DNA of 64,000 nucleotides from the NCBI RefSeq assembly GCF_048594095.1, contig NC_132804.1:23915773-23979772 (forward strand). The letters are read 5' to 3'. Position 1 is the stretch's first letter. Every line of letters starts with the position of its first letter. Below, one piece after another: positions 35,788-46,010 of this stretch. A program made the position numbers and the translations under genes. The notes beneath the pieces are model-generated. The model was given only the letters and a program-made list of their open reading frames with translations. It was not told the DNA's origin and ran no database searches. Source of the stretch: Paramormyrops kingsleyae. Taxonomy: Eukaryota > Chordata > Actinopteri > Osteoglossiformes > Mormyridae.

Positions 35788-36812
35788 AACTGGTTAACAG
35801 ACAGGAAGCAGCGGTAGTTGATAGAGGCACAATGTCACAGTGGGCCTGCATTCATAGTGGGGTACCGCAGGGTTCAATTTTAGGACCACTATTGTTCCTA
35901 ATTTACATTAATTAATGATATTAACACCAATACATACAGTAAACTGGTTAAAATTGCAGATGACACCAAGGTGGGTGGTGTAGCAGATACTGATCTAGCA
36001 GCAGAGAGGCTACAATGGGATCTGGATTTAATTAATGACTGGGCTGATACCTGGCAGATGAGATTTAATCTAGATAAATGTAAGGTAATCCATGTAGGGA
36101 GCAGAAATATAAAGTACAGATATTTTATGGGTTTCACTGAAATAAAGGTAACTGATTATGAGAAAGACCTCGCTGTGTATGTTGATGCTTCCATGTCCCA
36201 CTCTCTCCAGTGTGGGGAAGCAATTAACAAGGCCAGTAGGATGTTGGGTTACATCTCTAGGTCTGTGCAGTTTAAGTCAAGGGAGGTGATGCTACGGTTA
36301 TATAATTCCTTGGTAAGACCCGACCTTGAATATTGTTTGCAGGTTTGGTCACCATACCTTAAAAAGGACATTGCTGCCTTGGAAAGGGTGCAACGTAGGG
36401 CTACAGGAATGATCCCTAGTCTTCGAGGAATGTCTTATGAGGAGAGGTTAGCTGAGCTGAATCTGTTTAGCCTTGAGCAAAGGAGATTAAGGGGGGACAT
36501 GATCCAGGTATATAAGATTCTAACGGGTCTGGATGCTGTTCAGCCAAATGGCTATTTCAATATTAGTTTAAATACTAGAACTCGTGGCCATAAGTGGAAA
36601 TTAGCGGGAGAACATTTTAAAATGATTTTGAGAAAGCACTTCTTTACACCGCGTGTAGTTAGGGTATGGAATAGTCTTCCTGCTAGTGTAGCGCAAGCTA
36701 AAACCCTGGGTTCCTTAAAATCAGAGCTAAATAAGATTTTAACAACTCTTGAGCTATTAGTTAAGTTCTAAATGGCCTACCCTCGTTTGTAAATTCCTTA
36801 TGTTCTTATGTT
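35788..36812 (+). mobile_element. CR1-group LINE fragment, 5' truncated
   Basis: It encodes the second half of a non-LTR reverse transcriptase. In order: NWLTDRKQ, SGVPQGSILGPLLFLIYIN (35858-35913), IADDTKVGG (the catalytic A-D-D block, about 35953-35980), then thumb and C-terminal sequence with LERVQRRATGMIPSLRGMSYEERL. It ends with two copies of CTTATGTT (36797-36812), an 8-bp tail of the type seen in CR1/L2-group LINEs. At least two frameshifts break it: one near 35812 and one caused by an extra ATTA near 35911. Clade placement is inference. Confidence 0.85.
35971..36771 (+). pseudogene. LINE reverse transcriptase C-terminal half (266 codons open)
   Basis: The frame is intact for 266 codons from MGGVADTDLAAERLQWDLDL to TLELLVKF. 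Landmarks are LINDWADTWQMRFNLDKCK, MLRLYNSLVRPDLEYCLQVW, DIAALERVQRRATGMIP, LEQRRLRGDMIQVYKILTG and FFTPRVVRVWNSLPASV. These are standard for the palm-thumb junction and C-terminal domain of LINE reverse transcriptases. The ATG is internal; the true protein started far upstream and is lost. It is the longest open frame in the window with a recognisable protein match, but it is retroelement-derived, not a host gene. Confidence 0.85.
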
Positions 36813-37987
36813 TAATGTTTTTTATGTATAATATGCAGTTTGCTTAATTACTGATACTCCTTTTGTGTAATGAAGACAATCACATTTGTTTTCAATGCTG
36901 CCCCAGTTTAGGTAATCATTTGATAACGATTTAATAGTAGTATTTCTTTTCGTTGTTGTTTTTTTAAACCACATTTAAAAATATGATAAAGTCACATACT
37001 GTATGTGTTTAGTTTTTTTCTGCACGCTAATCCCTGTAGGTGCCAAAACTGCACACTCAGAGCATGTACTAATATGTTTGGAGAAGGTGACACAGTTACT
37101 TGAGCTAGACTTGGAACTAAATTTATGTTGAAATTGCAAAAAAGGAAAAAAAAAACATTTGTTTTGCTTCTGTCAATATTGACAGTTTGCTTTTTTTTAC
37201 TGAGCAACTGCATATCCTTTTGAAATGGTTTTGTACGTTGTGTTATTTGCTCTGGTGTAGGACTGAGCGATGTGTTTTTCTTTAAAAACAGCAAAGCAGC
37301 TCAGAATACAGGAACTTTTATTTTATCCAGTTTGTGCCAGTTTGCATGACTTAGGGAGCAGCCCCCTGCGAGAGTGCAAGCTGTACGCTTGGGGGGATTT
37401 ATTCATATTTTCTGGACTGCAACAGTTTTTCGGAGGATGAAGTGGGATCGAACATGAAAGTCTTCGCAATGTTTGGTGACAGATGACGTTGTGCGACTCG
37501 CCGCAGAAGCATTTAAATACGGAGCCGGCAATGGACAGCTTTTCCTTTGGCAGCTGGCTCCTCCCACCCACATCCTCGCTGTTCCCACCCAGGCCTAACC
37601 AGCTTGTGAAAGCTTTTGCACACTGTTAAACAACATAGATAAGTCTTGCAAGAAGAAAGGCTTGAGGCTCACAAGCCACAGATGTATGGATCTGAGAGGC
37701 ACCGCGGTGCTGCCACTGACCCGGGGACGTCGCATGACCCAAATCGCCGGGCAGCGGTCCAGTGATGGTGGCCGAGTGGTATAACCAGCTGACTAATAAC
37801 GGGCGGGGCTTGTGTGACCCATTGCGTGTAGAATTTTTCCAGCAGTTGGATATTATATAAGCCTAACTGACACTTGCCAGTTGTTCCTGCTGGATATTTT
37901 GTTCTCACTGCGCCCGGATAAAAATGTGTGTCTTCTGCTCTTTCTGTTTCTCTCTGTTTGTCACTCACTCTTTGTCGTCCCTGACAG

Positions 37988-38072
37988 GCACCTGGGCTTG
38001 GATCTTGTGCCAAGAAAGGACTTTGAGATGGTGGATGCCGATCAGATCAGCGTCTCCGACCTCTACAAAATG
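37988..38072 (+). CDS. dock3: dock3 exon, HLGLDLVPRKDFE segment
   Basis: This exon has 85 nt: one base completing the split Glu codon (GA|G) and 28 codons reading HLGLDLVPRKDFEMVDADQ then ISVSDLYKM. The acceptor is CCCTGACAG and the donor GTAAGA at 38073. The motif LGLDLVPRKDFEMVD is close to invariant in vertebrate DOCK3. ISVSDLYKM leads into a serine/glutamine-rich linker encoded by the next exon. The exon ends in phase 0, so the following small exon can in principle be included or skipped without a frame change. Confidence 0.95.
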
Positions 38073-38435
38073 GTAAGAGGATGTCAGTGCAGGGTCCCAT
38101 CAAAAAAGCTCCCGTGTGTTTATTTTCTTTGATGAATTCTGACAAGAATTTTGGAGTAAATAAAACATGGACAGTAGTGGATTCAGCTCTGTAGGCATAA
38201 TATAAATAGGCCTGACTATTGGGTTGTTTGTGTATGTAATTTTCTACTAAAATGTCATGGTATCATTGGTATTTGTGTGTGTTTCCTGTATTTGTCCTGT
38301 ATAAACAGGTAATATAACTAAAATGTGAATTGTGGAATGTGAATGAATACTGGTTTAGTAAATTGTTAAATACTTTGCATTTCCTAGGTAACAACAGTCA
38401 TGTGAATTTGTTCAGTGAAGTATATCAAATGGTCA

Positions 38436-38560
38436 AGTCAAATGGGCTTTATTGTCATACCATCCATATACAGGTAAACAGTAGCACTGAATATCGTTCC
38501 CCCAGGTGCGACATAACACAGCAGCAGTGGTGAGGAGGGTTTCACAATACTTTGAGTGTA
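38436..38560. repeat. R2 repeat copy with the empty hAT site
   Basis: AAATGGGCTTTATTGTCATA then CCATCCATATACAGGTAAAC runs without a break. The same left flank at 33215 is interrupted by the hAT insertion just after ATCCATAT. It continues with CGTTCCCCCAGGTGCGACAT, equivalent to the CCCCAGGACCATGG segment of the other copy. The distal end is not clear. Confidence 0.75.
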
Positions 38561-39334
38561 TAAACAGAGGAGGCAGGACACAGAGGTCTATGTACATGGT
38601 TCAGGAAAAATCTCACCAATAGCAAATACATATGCTGATTCTGGACAGCGATATATGTATAACCTCCTCCCCAATCCCCGGCACATATTCATACCCCATC
38701 ACAGGCCTGTGTGGGACTGTGTCACGCCTTCCACCCTCTCCAGCGCTCAAGGGCAGACATGCATTTCTTCATACCTTCCGAAGCTGCCTTACATAATGCA
38801 GCAGAATCGAGGATCAGTGCGTCTCACAGCCCACAGCTTGGAATTATGGGAAAGGGGGCGGGGGCAGCAGCAAAGATAAAGGAAATAGATGGATGCATCA
38901 GCGCACCAAACCGGCGCTAACGTAAAATCCCGATAAAAAAAATAAACTATCCCCTAAGGCTTCAGCGTTGCTTAGTGACTGACTCTCTCTGTACTGGCTC
39001 AGGGGGATAAATGTGTGAACTGTTTCTCCAACTCGACGGGTATGGATGGGGTATCAGTATACACTTAGAAGATGTACCATAAACAGAGCATATTTGTTTT
39101 GTGGTTTCATGTTTTTTTTTAATCTAGGTGAAGCTGTGAGGGAAGTGGATGCAGGGAAGGAGGAGTCAAATCAATGCTATTAAATTACGGCTTTATATCA
39201 GTTGTTCTCTAGTCCAGACATTAGTTGCTAATGGAGTAGCATAGCGTAGCGTAGCATGCTAAATACCATTATTAGGTGCATGATTTGCTAGTGTAGCTAA
39301 AGGTTGACATTTGCATCATAAACCTGAAATATTG

Positions 39335-39640
39335 CATCCATCCATCTTCTAGCTGGTCAGTGTTGTGGGGGCGGCTGAAGCCTCTCCCAGGACACGCGGA
39401 GCACAAGGCTAGGGCACACCCTCAATGGGCTGACAGTTCATTGCGGGGCACATACACACTCCCACACACACCATCATGCTCTCCGGGCAATTCAGACATA
39501 CCAGTACTGCATGTTTTTTGGACTGTGGGAGGATACTGGAGATCTGGGAGGAAACCTGTGTGTCACGAGGAACACATGCAAACTCCGAAGACACAAAGCG
39601 AAGGCAGGAGTCAAGCCTGCAACTCAGTAGGTGTGAGCCT
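39335..39640 (-). repeat. R1 repeat copy, nearly full length
   Basis: All landmarks occur in order: ATCCATCCATCTTCTAGCTG, GAGCACAAGG (GCACA at 39401), GGGGCACATACACA (GCACA at 39448), CGGGCAATTCAG, TTTTTTGGACTGTGGGAGGA, GGAACACATGCAAACTCCG and AAGCCTGCAACTCAG. The two GCACA motifs are exactly 47 bp apart, which equals the period of the minisatellite at 58255. Confidence 0.8.
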
Positions 39641-39944
39641 TAGTGTCACCCCTGAAATATCTATACTGATGATAACTAGATACAATGAGGGATTTCTATT
39701 TGGTGAGCCTGCTAGTATTCTATGTTTTTTTATGGAAAATTTAGTCTTTGGCTATTTTGAACATAAGGCACGTGGCATGTTCAGTATATATCACTTTTAA
39801 TCCTGATCTTTGTGTTTCATAGAGTTTGAATAAGGAATTATATCTTCAGATTTCTACTTATCAGTTAACAGTTAATGGGGGTCTGTGCGTTGCTTTATTA
39901 ATGGACACTGTGATATTTGTAAATATGGGTTTTATTTAAGAGGA

Positions 39945-40032
39945 ATCCTGTTCAGGGTTTATCACTGCGACAGTATATGCCCTGTGCGGCCCCCGCAATC
40001 ATGACCAGCATAAGCAGTTGGAAAAGGGATGG
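39945..40032 (+). repeat. R1 repeat 3' end, degenerate
   Basis: ATCCTGTTCAGGGTTTATCA followed by GCCCTGTGCGGCCC, CATAAGCAGTTGGAAAAGG and GATGGATAG fits the tail half of R1 in sense orientation. It is short and diverged. Confidence 0.5.
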
Positions 40033-40544
40033 ATAGATTTTAGTTACTTCTGTAGGAAGCATTCAGCAGTTTTAAGGTAGCCCTTTTTTATTAATTACCC
40101 TAAAATATCTATTAATTTTTAGGAGTGTCCTTTTTTGATAGGGATATAAATGGGGATTTGAATGTTCCATTCCTCCTGCAGTTCAGTTCTGCCAAATCCA
40201 TGCAGTTTTTCTCCTGTAATCACCTTACTTTTACTGTTATCTAATGGATCTTCCCATGTTTGCACCAGATTCTGATCAAACCAAAGTACCACTCTTTCAC
40301 ATAGCCCGGAAGCGGGTCACTTTTTAAAAAAAAAAAAAAAATCTTTTTTTCTAGCATTCTGTCAGTTCTTCTTTCCTTTCACATGTAACATTATAAGCAA
40401 TTATGTTTTTGCCAAAAGCAGCTGAGATACTTGGATGATATTGATAAATGACATCCCAACAAATCTCACCTTATGTCCATGGGACATTTTGCAACTGTAA
40501 TTAACCTTTGCACGTTAGGAAACCCCACAGGGAGGCACCTAACA

Positions 40545-41330
40545 CCCAGCTCTAACCCCCCCACCCAAGCAGGCCTGCCAGTCTGTGGGCACAGCTCTAA
40601 CCCCCCCACCCAAGCAGGCCTGCCAGTCTGTGGGCACAGCTCTAACCCCCCCCACCCAAGCAGGCCTGCCAGTCTGTGGGCACAGCTCTAACCCCCCCAC
40701 CCAAGCAGGCCTGCCAGTCTATGGGTACAGTGCCCTCTCTGTCCTTCTACTCAGCTCTAACCCCACCCAAGCAGGCCTGCCAGTCTGTGGGTACAGTGCC
40801 TCCTCTGTATATCCATTCAGTCATACCACCCAGTTCTAACCCCACCTGAGCAAGCCCACCAGTCTGTGGGCACAGTGCCCCATCTGTCCTTCTACTCAGC
40901 TCTAACCCCAGCCAAACAGGCTTGCCAGTCTGTGGGTGCAGTTCCACCTCTGTACATCCATTCAGTCATACCACCCAGCTCTAACCCCCCCCCCAAGCAG
41001 GCCTGCCAGTCTGTGGGCACAATGCCCCCTCTGTCCTTCTACTCAGCTCTAACCCCACCCAAGCAGGCCTGTCATTCTGTGGGCACAATGCCCCCTCTGT
41101 CCTTCTACTCAGCTCTAACCCCACCCAAGCAGGCCTGCCAGTCTGTGGGCACAGCTCTAACCCCCCCCCCAACCGAGCAGGCCTGCCAGTCTGTGGGCAC
41201 AGCTCTAACCCCCCCAACCGAGCAGGCCTGCCAGTCTGTGGGTACAGTGCCACCTCTGTACATCCATTCAGTCATACCACCCAGCTCTAACCCCACCCGA
41301 CCAGGTCTACCAGTCTGTGGGCACAGTGCC
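40545..41330. repeat. Minisatellite, basic unit 45-46 bp, two variants
   Basis: The short unit is CTCTAACCCC..., ACCCAAGCAGGCCTGCCAGT, CTGTGGGCACAG; starts at 40550, 40595, 40640 and 40686 give periods of 45, 45 and 46. Longer units insert either TGCCCCCTCTGTCCTTCTAC or a TACATCCATTCAGTCATACC segment before the next CTCTAACC. The C-run length varies from about 4 to 10 between units. Open frames of up to 181 codons cross it, but they only repeat the unit and switch frame with C-run length, so they are not genes. Confidence 0.93.
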
Positions 41331-41444
41331 CCCTCAGCGTTCTTCTTGCCCTATTGGCCGTACAAGCCAACAAACCTCAGGCCACTGAATGTGACAACTT
41401 GTTTCAATTAATTTGCATGAAGGTGTACCTCAGCACAGACAGAG

Positions 41445-41520
41445 CACAGGTGGGATTCAAACCCACATCTGTAGAGGTGTGATGCGACAGTGCTACACTC
41501 CAAGCCATCACACCATCTGT
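41445..41520 (-). repeat. R1 terminal fragment
   Basis: GGTGGGATTCAAACCCACAT then AGGTGTGATGCGACAGTGCT and CCATCACACCATCTGT corresponds to the GGTTAGC-end of R1 on the minus strand. Only this end is present. Confidence 0.5.
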
Positions 41521-44050
41521 ATTTACGGTTCTGTCTAGAATTGCATTTGTCAGCATAAGTACATGTCTGTACGTTGGATGAGATGAGGATTTAATGTTCA
41601 CCTCATGTTGTTAATTGTTCCCTCTTGAAAGCGAATCTGTAAACAAACGTGTGCTATTCATTTGAATGTCCAGTCAAACATAAATAAACATTATGGCTTG
41701 TAAGTTTTGCCAATGATAGCTATATTGGGTACATAGTAGTGATGTTTCTGTTGAAGGGGGGAATCTCAGAGAGTCAGGTGTCTGAGTAATTCACTCTGCT
41801 TGTATAATTGATGTGTTATATTCTCTCTCAGCCCCAGTCAGCCTGTCTCAGACACCCGTCTTGCTTCCCGCTGCTGTTTATCTGCTCCTTGACACACACA
41901 CCCAAACCTACGTTTCACTTCTTTCTTGCAGTGCCTAAGCTTTCACAGTTATTTTCTACACATACTCTTAAAGTCAGTGATAAAGATTGTTTTCTACGTT
42001 TAGAATGTGAGCTTCAAATGAGGTGCTACAAGTGTTTGCTTTGTCTTTGCGGGCTTTACAATACGCTTTCGTTAATTTCAATTGCGTCAGTTTGGCTTTT
42101 GGTTGGAATGATCCTTTCTGTAACCGAATGCCACCCCTGCCATTTCACGGTGCTGCCTCTCTATCTTTCGTTGTCGCTTCCTCACCGCTTCATTTCTGGA
42201 TATCTGAACGCTCATTAATTCGCCAGAAGCATTTGATGACCATCTGCTCGTGTCGAACCCACCTACATTCTCCATCATATCCCGGCCCGTCCTCACCGAG
42301 TGCTTTCCAAAAAGCGAGATAAGCAAATAGAAATGAGTATATTTTCAACTTCGGTCTGCTGTCGTTCGACTCCGATTGGCATTCCCCATCCCTTAGCTGC
42401 GTGCGACCTTGTGGTGCCCCTCCCGATTCGACGCCTTGCCCACCATCCAGGTTGCTGTGCTCGTAAAGGCCAAGTGACTCGTGGGGGTTCTGATTAATGA
42501 GTCCCCGGAGGAGCCAGTCTCCTCCTCCCGATGATATAATCAGAAAAAAGCGACTGTTTCTCCTGAAGCGTCCAAATTACCCTGGGCATTCACAGTTAGC
42601 TGGATCCCGGGCACCGGGCACACTTTTGGAAGCTTTCCTGGTGTTGGCTTCTCCTGTGCACTACTAATAGAGTCTAACTGCATTAAAGCAAGCGTATTTT
42701 ATACAGATTTTCTAATATTTTCTTCAACGTCCCCAAGCTGGTCTGCAGAGGCATCCGGCTTGTTTGTAGTTGAGGATTAGCATCAATTATCGTTATTATT
42801 TATTTATTACACATATTAATGAGAAGCGACGGATACTTTCATTTGAAAATGTCTGTAATCTACATATAGAGATGTGGCAACAGTACTTGAATCTGATGAT
42901 CACTAGACAAGGCGTTACCCCTATGAATATTAGCCAAAGTTTTAGTGTGGTTTAGCGAGTTTGTCGAACTTATCCAAGTGCTACCCAAGGAATGAGATAA
43001 AGCGTTTCTGTGCAGCCAAGCTCTCCTAGGAAGCTCTATGGTGAGAATTTTTTGGGCTTCTTTGAAGGTTTGTTCTTTTTTATCTGACTTGAATGTGCGC
43101 AGCTGTGGAGGCTGTGGGGGAGGTTATGCCATGATGTTACTTGTCCCACTGTCAATGTTTTTGGTCACCTGGTTTTCAGTTTGTGAAGTCATGAGAGTCG
43201 CAAAGCATCATGAGGACTGGAAGTAGATGTGTGCTTGGAATATTATGCTTGGAAATGTAAAATTACACAGTCAGCTTGCCACAATATTTTATACTTAACA
43301 ATATAGCCTGAAATGGAATGATATTGGATATGCTGAAAAAAGATATTCTGAAGATCATTTAGAAATCGAAAAAGAAAAAAAAAACTGTGCAATCTCACTG
43401 TTATATAAAGTTGTTTCCATGAACTGGTGTAGGTGTCTGAAAATAACAGGGGAGCAGACTGAATATGTGGGTATGGTTTACGAAGGGCTTTTTTCTGGGT
43501 TGGTCATGCATGCATGTGGGACTTGAAAGTGGCTTTTTATCTTTGAGACATGCTGTCAGAGTGAAAGATCAGTTTTAGCGCCTGCAGTCTGATCTTTGCT
43601 CCCGTGTCCAGCATTGCTGTGACAGGGCGACGGCCTCGCTGTAAAGCTCCGTGTCTCCGGCTTGTACCCGCATCTCCTCTCTCTTTCAGGGACCTGCAGC
43701 TGCTACATCTGCTGTCAGGAGGAATTTTGCTTCCCCTGGACTTTCTGCAACTTTTGTCATGCATTTTCCTTTAAACATTTCCTGTAGATGTTTTTTTTTT
43801 TTTCTTTATTACGTTTCAAATTAATTCAGAAGTTGCTTCTTTCAAATGGAGATAGTGTACCTCCAAAGCAGATAATGATACTATGAAACACGATTATGTG
43901 GGTTAAAAGACCACTGTACCTTTTTGATATATTGTATCAATGTTAGATTATTCCTCTGGATTATTCATGTGTTATTAACAAAGGATAAAGCTGAAGACTA
44001 TTGCTAATGTTTCTTCCTTCACTCCATCCTTCCTTCCTTATGCATTCCAG

Positions 44051-44092
44051 CACCTTTCCAGCCGACACAGTGTTCAGCAAAGCACCTCCCAG
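44051..44092 (+). CDS. dock3: dock3 42-nt small exon (HLSSRHSVQQSTSQ)
   Basis: This is a very small exon: exactly 14 codons between the acceptor TTCCAG and the donor GTACGT. Both junctions are phase 0. The peptide HLSSRHSVQQSTSQ differs from the mammalian DOCK3 linker, as remembered, by one residue (His for Gln at position 6), which is the main evidence that it is real despite its length. It encodes a polar, probably flexible linker between two parts of the helical region. DOCK4 has unrelated sequence here, so it is also the strongest evidence for DOCK3 over DOCK4. Because its length is a multiple of three and both phases are 0, it is the only exon of the eight that could be skipped alone without a frameshift. 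Confidence 0.9.
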
Positions 44093-45314
44093 GTACGTTT
44101 AGACTCATACACCAGTTTGTCATTAATATATACGGTGTTCTTGTGTCCACATTGCCACTACCGAGGGCCAGCTGGGTGACCAGCCAATGTCTCTTAGCGA
44201 TCATGGCAGAATTGTTTGCAGAAAGCAGTGTTCTAGAAAACAGTTGCCATAGACTAATTATTATATTTTATAGAACTCCCTTACAATGCATTTTCTGTAG
44301 GGTACAGTATTGTAAAACAGAAGGTCAGAACAGAAATAAATCACTAATATTTAAATCTTAAGGATTGTGGAAGGAAAGTCTCTGTTAATGTTTTTGCTTC
44401 AGCTAGTTAAGGGTTTGGGTCCTTTTATATCTTTCAGTGGAATATATGTAAAATGTTTTTGAAACCAATTTAATAGAAATATACGATTGTTTTAGAAGTT
44501 TGGAATGTACTGTAGTTATGAGTTATTGTTTAGTTTGAGTAATGCAATCATTCGAAACAGGTGATCTCTAAGGGACTTGCGTACTTTTCTTTCATTCTAC
44601 TACAAACAAACATTAAACATGTGCAGGCACATTATGTCACACTTTGAGAAGTACTTCATTCTCAGGTGTCACGTGACTGCCAGCCTTGTGTGGTAAAAGG
44701 GTTGCAGAAATGGATGGATTACAGAGGCAGTTATTGTGGGAATCTCATTAGGTGAAGGAGTCAAAATTGCCTTGTGTGTGACTCCTTTAGAAAGACGCAG
44801 GGCGCAGTTGAGTCAGACAGGCAGAGGGCTGCATTAAAGCATGCAGATGGCTCCCTCATATACTGCGCTGCATGTCGTCAGCTTCCACGTTGAATCGTTT
44901 CACATTTAATGACTTGAAAGGCAGAGAGGGAGACGGGCTTTGTGGGTGACTAATTCCCAAGGCAAGTAACAAGCCAGTGCATATTAGGCTGAAAGGAGTG
45001 GAAGTTTGTCCCGGCCCACATTAAGGATAGAAAAATAGATGCTATTTCTCCAACTTACACAGTCTGTGTTATACAGGAAAGTTAGGGTTGTGGTCATAAA
45101 ACATGTAAGGAAAGCACATTACAACCATGTATTGCATTTCTTTTGATAAAAATGATATTGCAAAGTAAAAATAGGGTCTGTAAAATGTGTTGTATCCAGG
45201 TAAAGCTCGGTGCCTACCTTTCCACATACTCACCAGGTAGACAAGCTATGAAGTGTAGTGTAAAGATAGGGGCCATGCCTGACAGTAGCTGTTCCTGTGG
45301 CTTTGCGTTTCCAG
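44093..45314 (+). other. dock3 intron, 1.2 kb
   Basis: This is an AT-rich intron between the 42-nt exon and the next. A short CAGCCTTGTGTGG...GGTTGCAGAAATGGATGGAT segment (about 44680-44720) resembles an R1 tail. Nothing else was recognised. Confidence 0.8.
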
Positions 45315-45469
45315 GGCGACAGCATGCGGCAGCGTCACGGCGAGACCTGTCGCATCCCTGTTCCCCACCACCTCTTCGTCAGCTTGAAGAGCTTCACCTA
45401 CAACTCCATCGGCGAGGACACCGACATATTCTTTTCCCTTTACGACATGAGGGAGGGCAAGCAGATCAG
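45315..45469 (+). CDS. dock3: dock3 exon, RHGETCRIPVPHH segment
   Basis: This exon has 155 nt: 51 codons plus two bases of a Ser codon (AG|C). The acceptor is GTTTCCAG and the donor GTGAGC at 45470. It reads GDSMRQRHGETCRIPVPHHL, then FVSLKSFTYNSIGEDTDIFF and SLYDMREGKQI. The FSLYD.REGKQIS block is conserved in the DOCK-B group. The first six residues (GDSMRQ) differ more from the mammalian form I remember (VDTMRP) than any other part of the segment. The variation sits at an exon edge in a linker, so it is probably tolerated. No stop or frame break is present. Confidence 0.93.
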
Positions 45470-45799
45470 GTGAGCGGCATGCTGGGAAAATAATTTAGGA
45501 AACAATGCTAGAGATGCAAGAGGGGGCCAGGGATGGGGGGGGGGGGGGAGGAGGGGGGCTTGTTGTCTTTTTGATTTGGTTATATTTTATTATAAGATGG
45601 GGGGACATGAATATCCTAGGGTGGGGCAAAGTCAGGTGATGTGGCCCTCCCTTCAACTCCACCTAATTCTTAATATTAAAATATACTGAGTTTAATATAC
45701 GCTCTGTGTCAGATTTGCCGCCCTTTCTTCTCAATTATGCAGTTTGAGTTTTTGTTTTATATTCTTGGTATACTTTAATAATACATTTCACATTTTCTG

Positions 45800-46010
45800 G
45801 GTCGGGGGGTAGCATTCGTTGTCTCAGACCTCCAGAGTTGGCCACTTGAATCCCAGCTCTGCATATGCCTTGCGGTAGACAGGCATTTAGGCTAATTAAT
45901 TTCCAGTTTTGTATGAGTGGATGTGCTTGCAACCTGTGATGTCGTCCCACCCCTGGTTTCCCCTTGCCCTGTGTTCTATCCGGCCTGGGATGGTCATTAT
46001 TTACCAGGAG
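45800..46010 (+). repeat. R1 repeat copy, sense, diverged
   Basis: TCGGGGGGTAGCATTCGTTG, CTCAGACCTCCAGAGTTGG, TTGAATCCCAGCTCTGCATA, then GCAACCTGTGATGTCGTCCC and TTGCCCTGTGTTCTATCCGG correspond to head and tail portions of R1. The middle CATGTTCTCC part is poorly kept. Confidence 0.5.

Larger units (their letters stand above)
30936..37987 (+). other. dock3 intron, 7.1 kb
   Basis: The intron holds the nested hAT/Tigger-like stack inside an R2 repeat (33213-34860) and a CR1-group LINE fragment (35788-36812). I see nothing identifiable in 30940-33200, 34870-35780 and 36820-37980 apart from T-rich and A-rich tracts. Confidence 0.85.
38073..44050 (+). other. dock3 intron, 6.0 kb
   Basis: It contains an R2 copy (38436-38560), R1 copies near 39335, 39945 and 41445, and a minisatellite (40545-41330). 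Nothing else identifiable was seen; 41530-44040 is plain intronic sequence. Confidence 0.85.

Noticed and set aside
40866..41411. 181-codon frame with repeated PKQACQSVGT
   Set aside because: It is the minisatellite unit read as protein. Frames change with C-run length.
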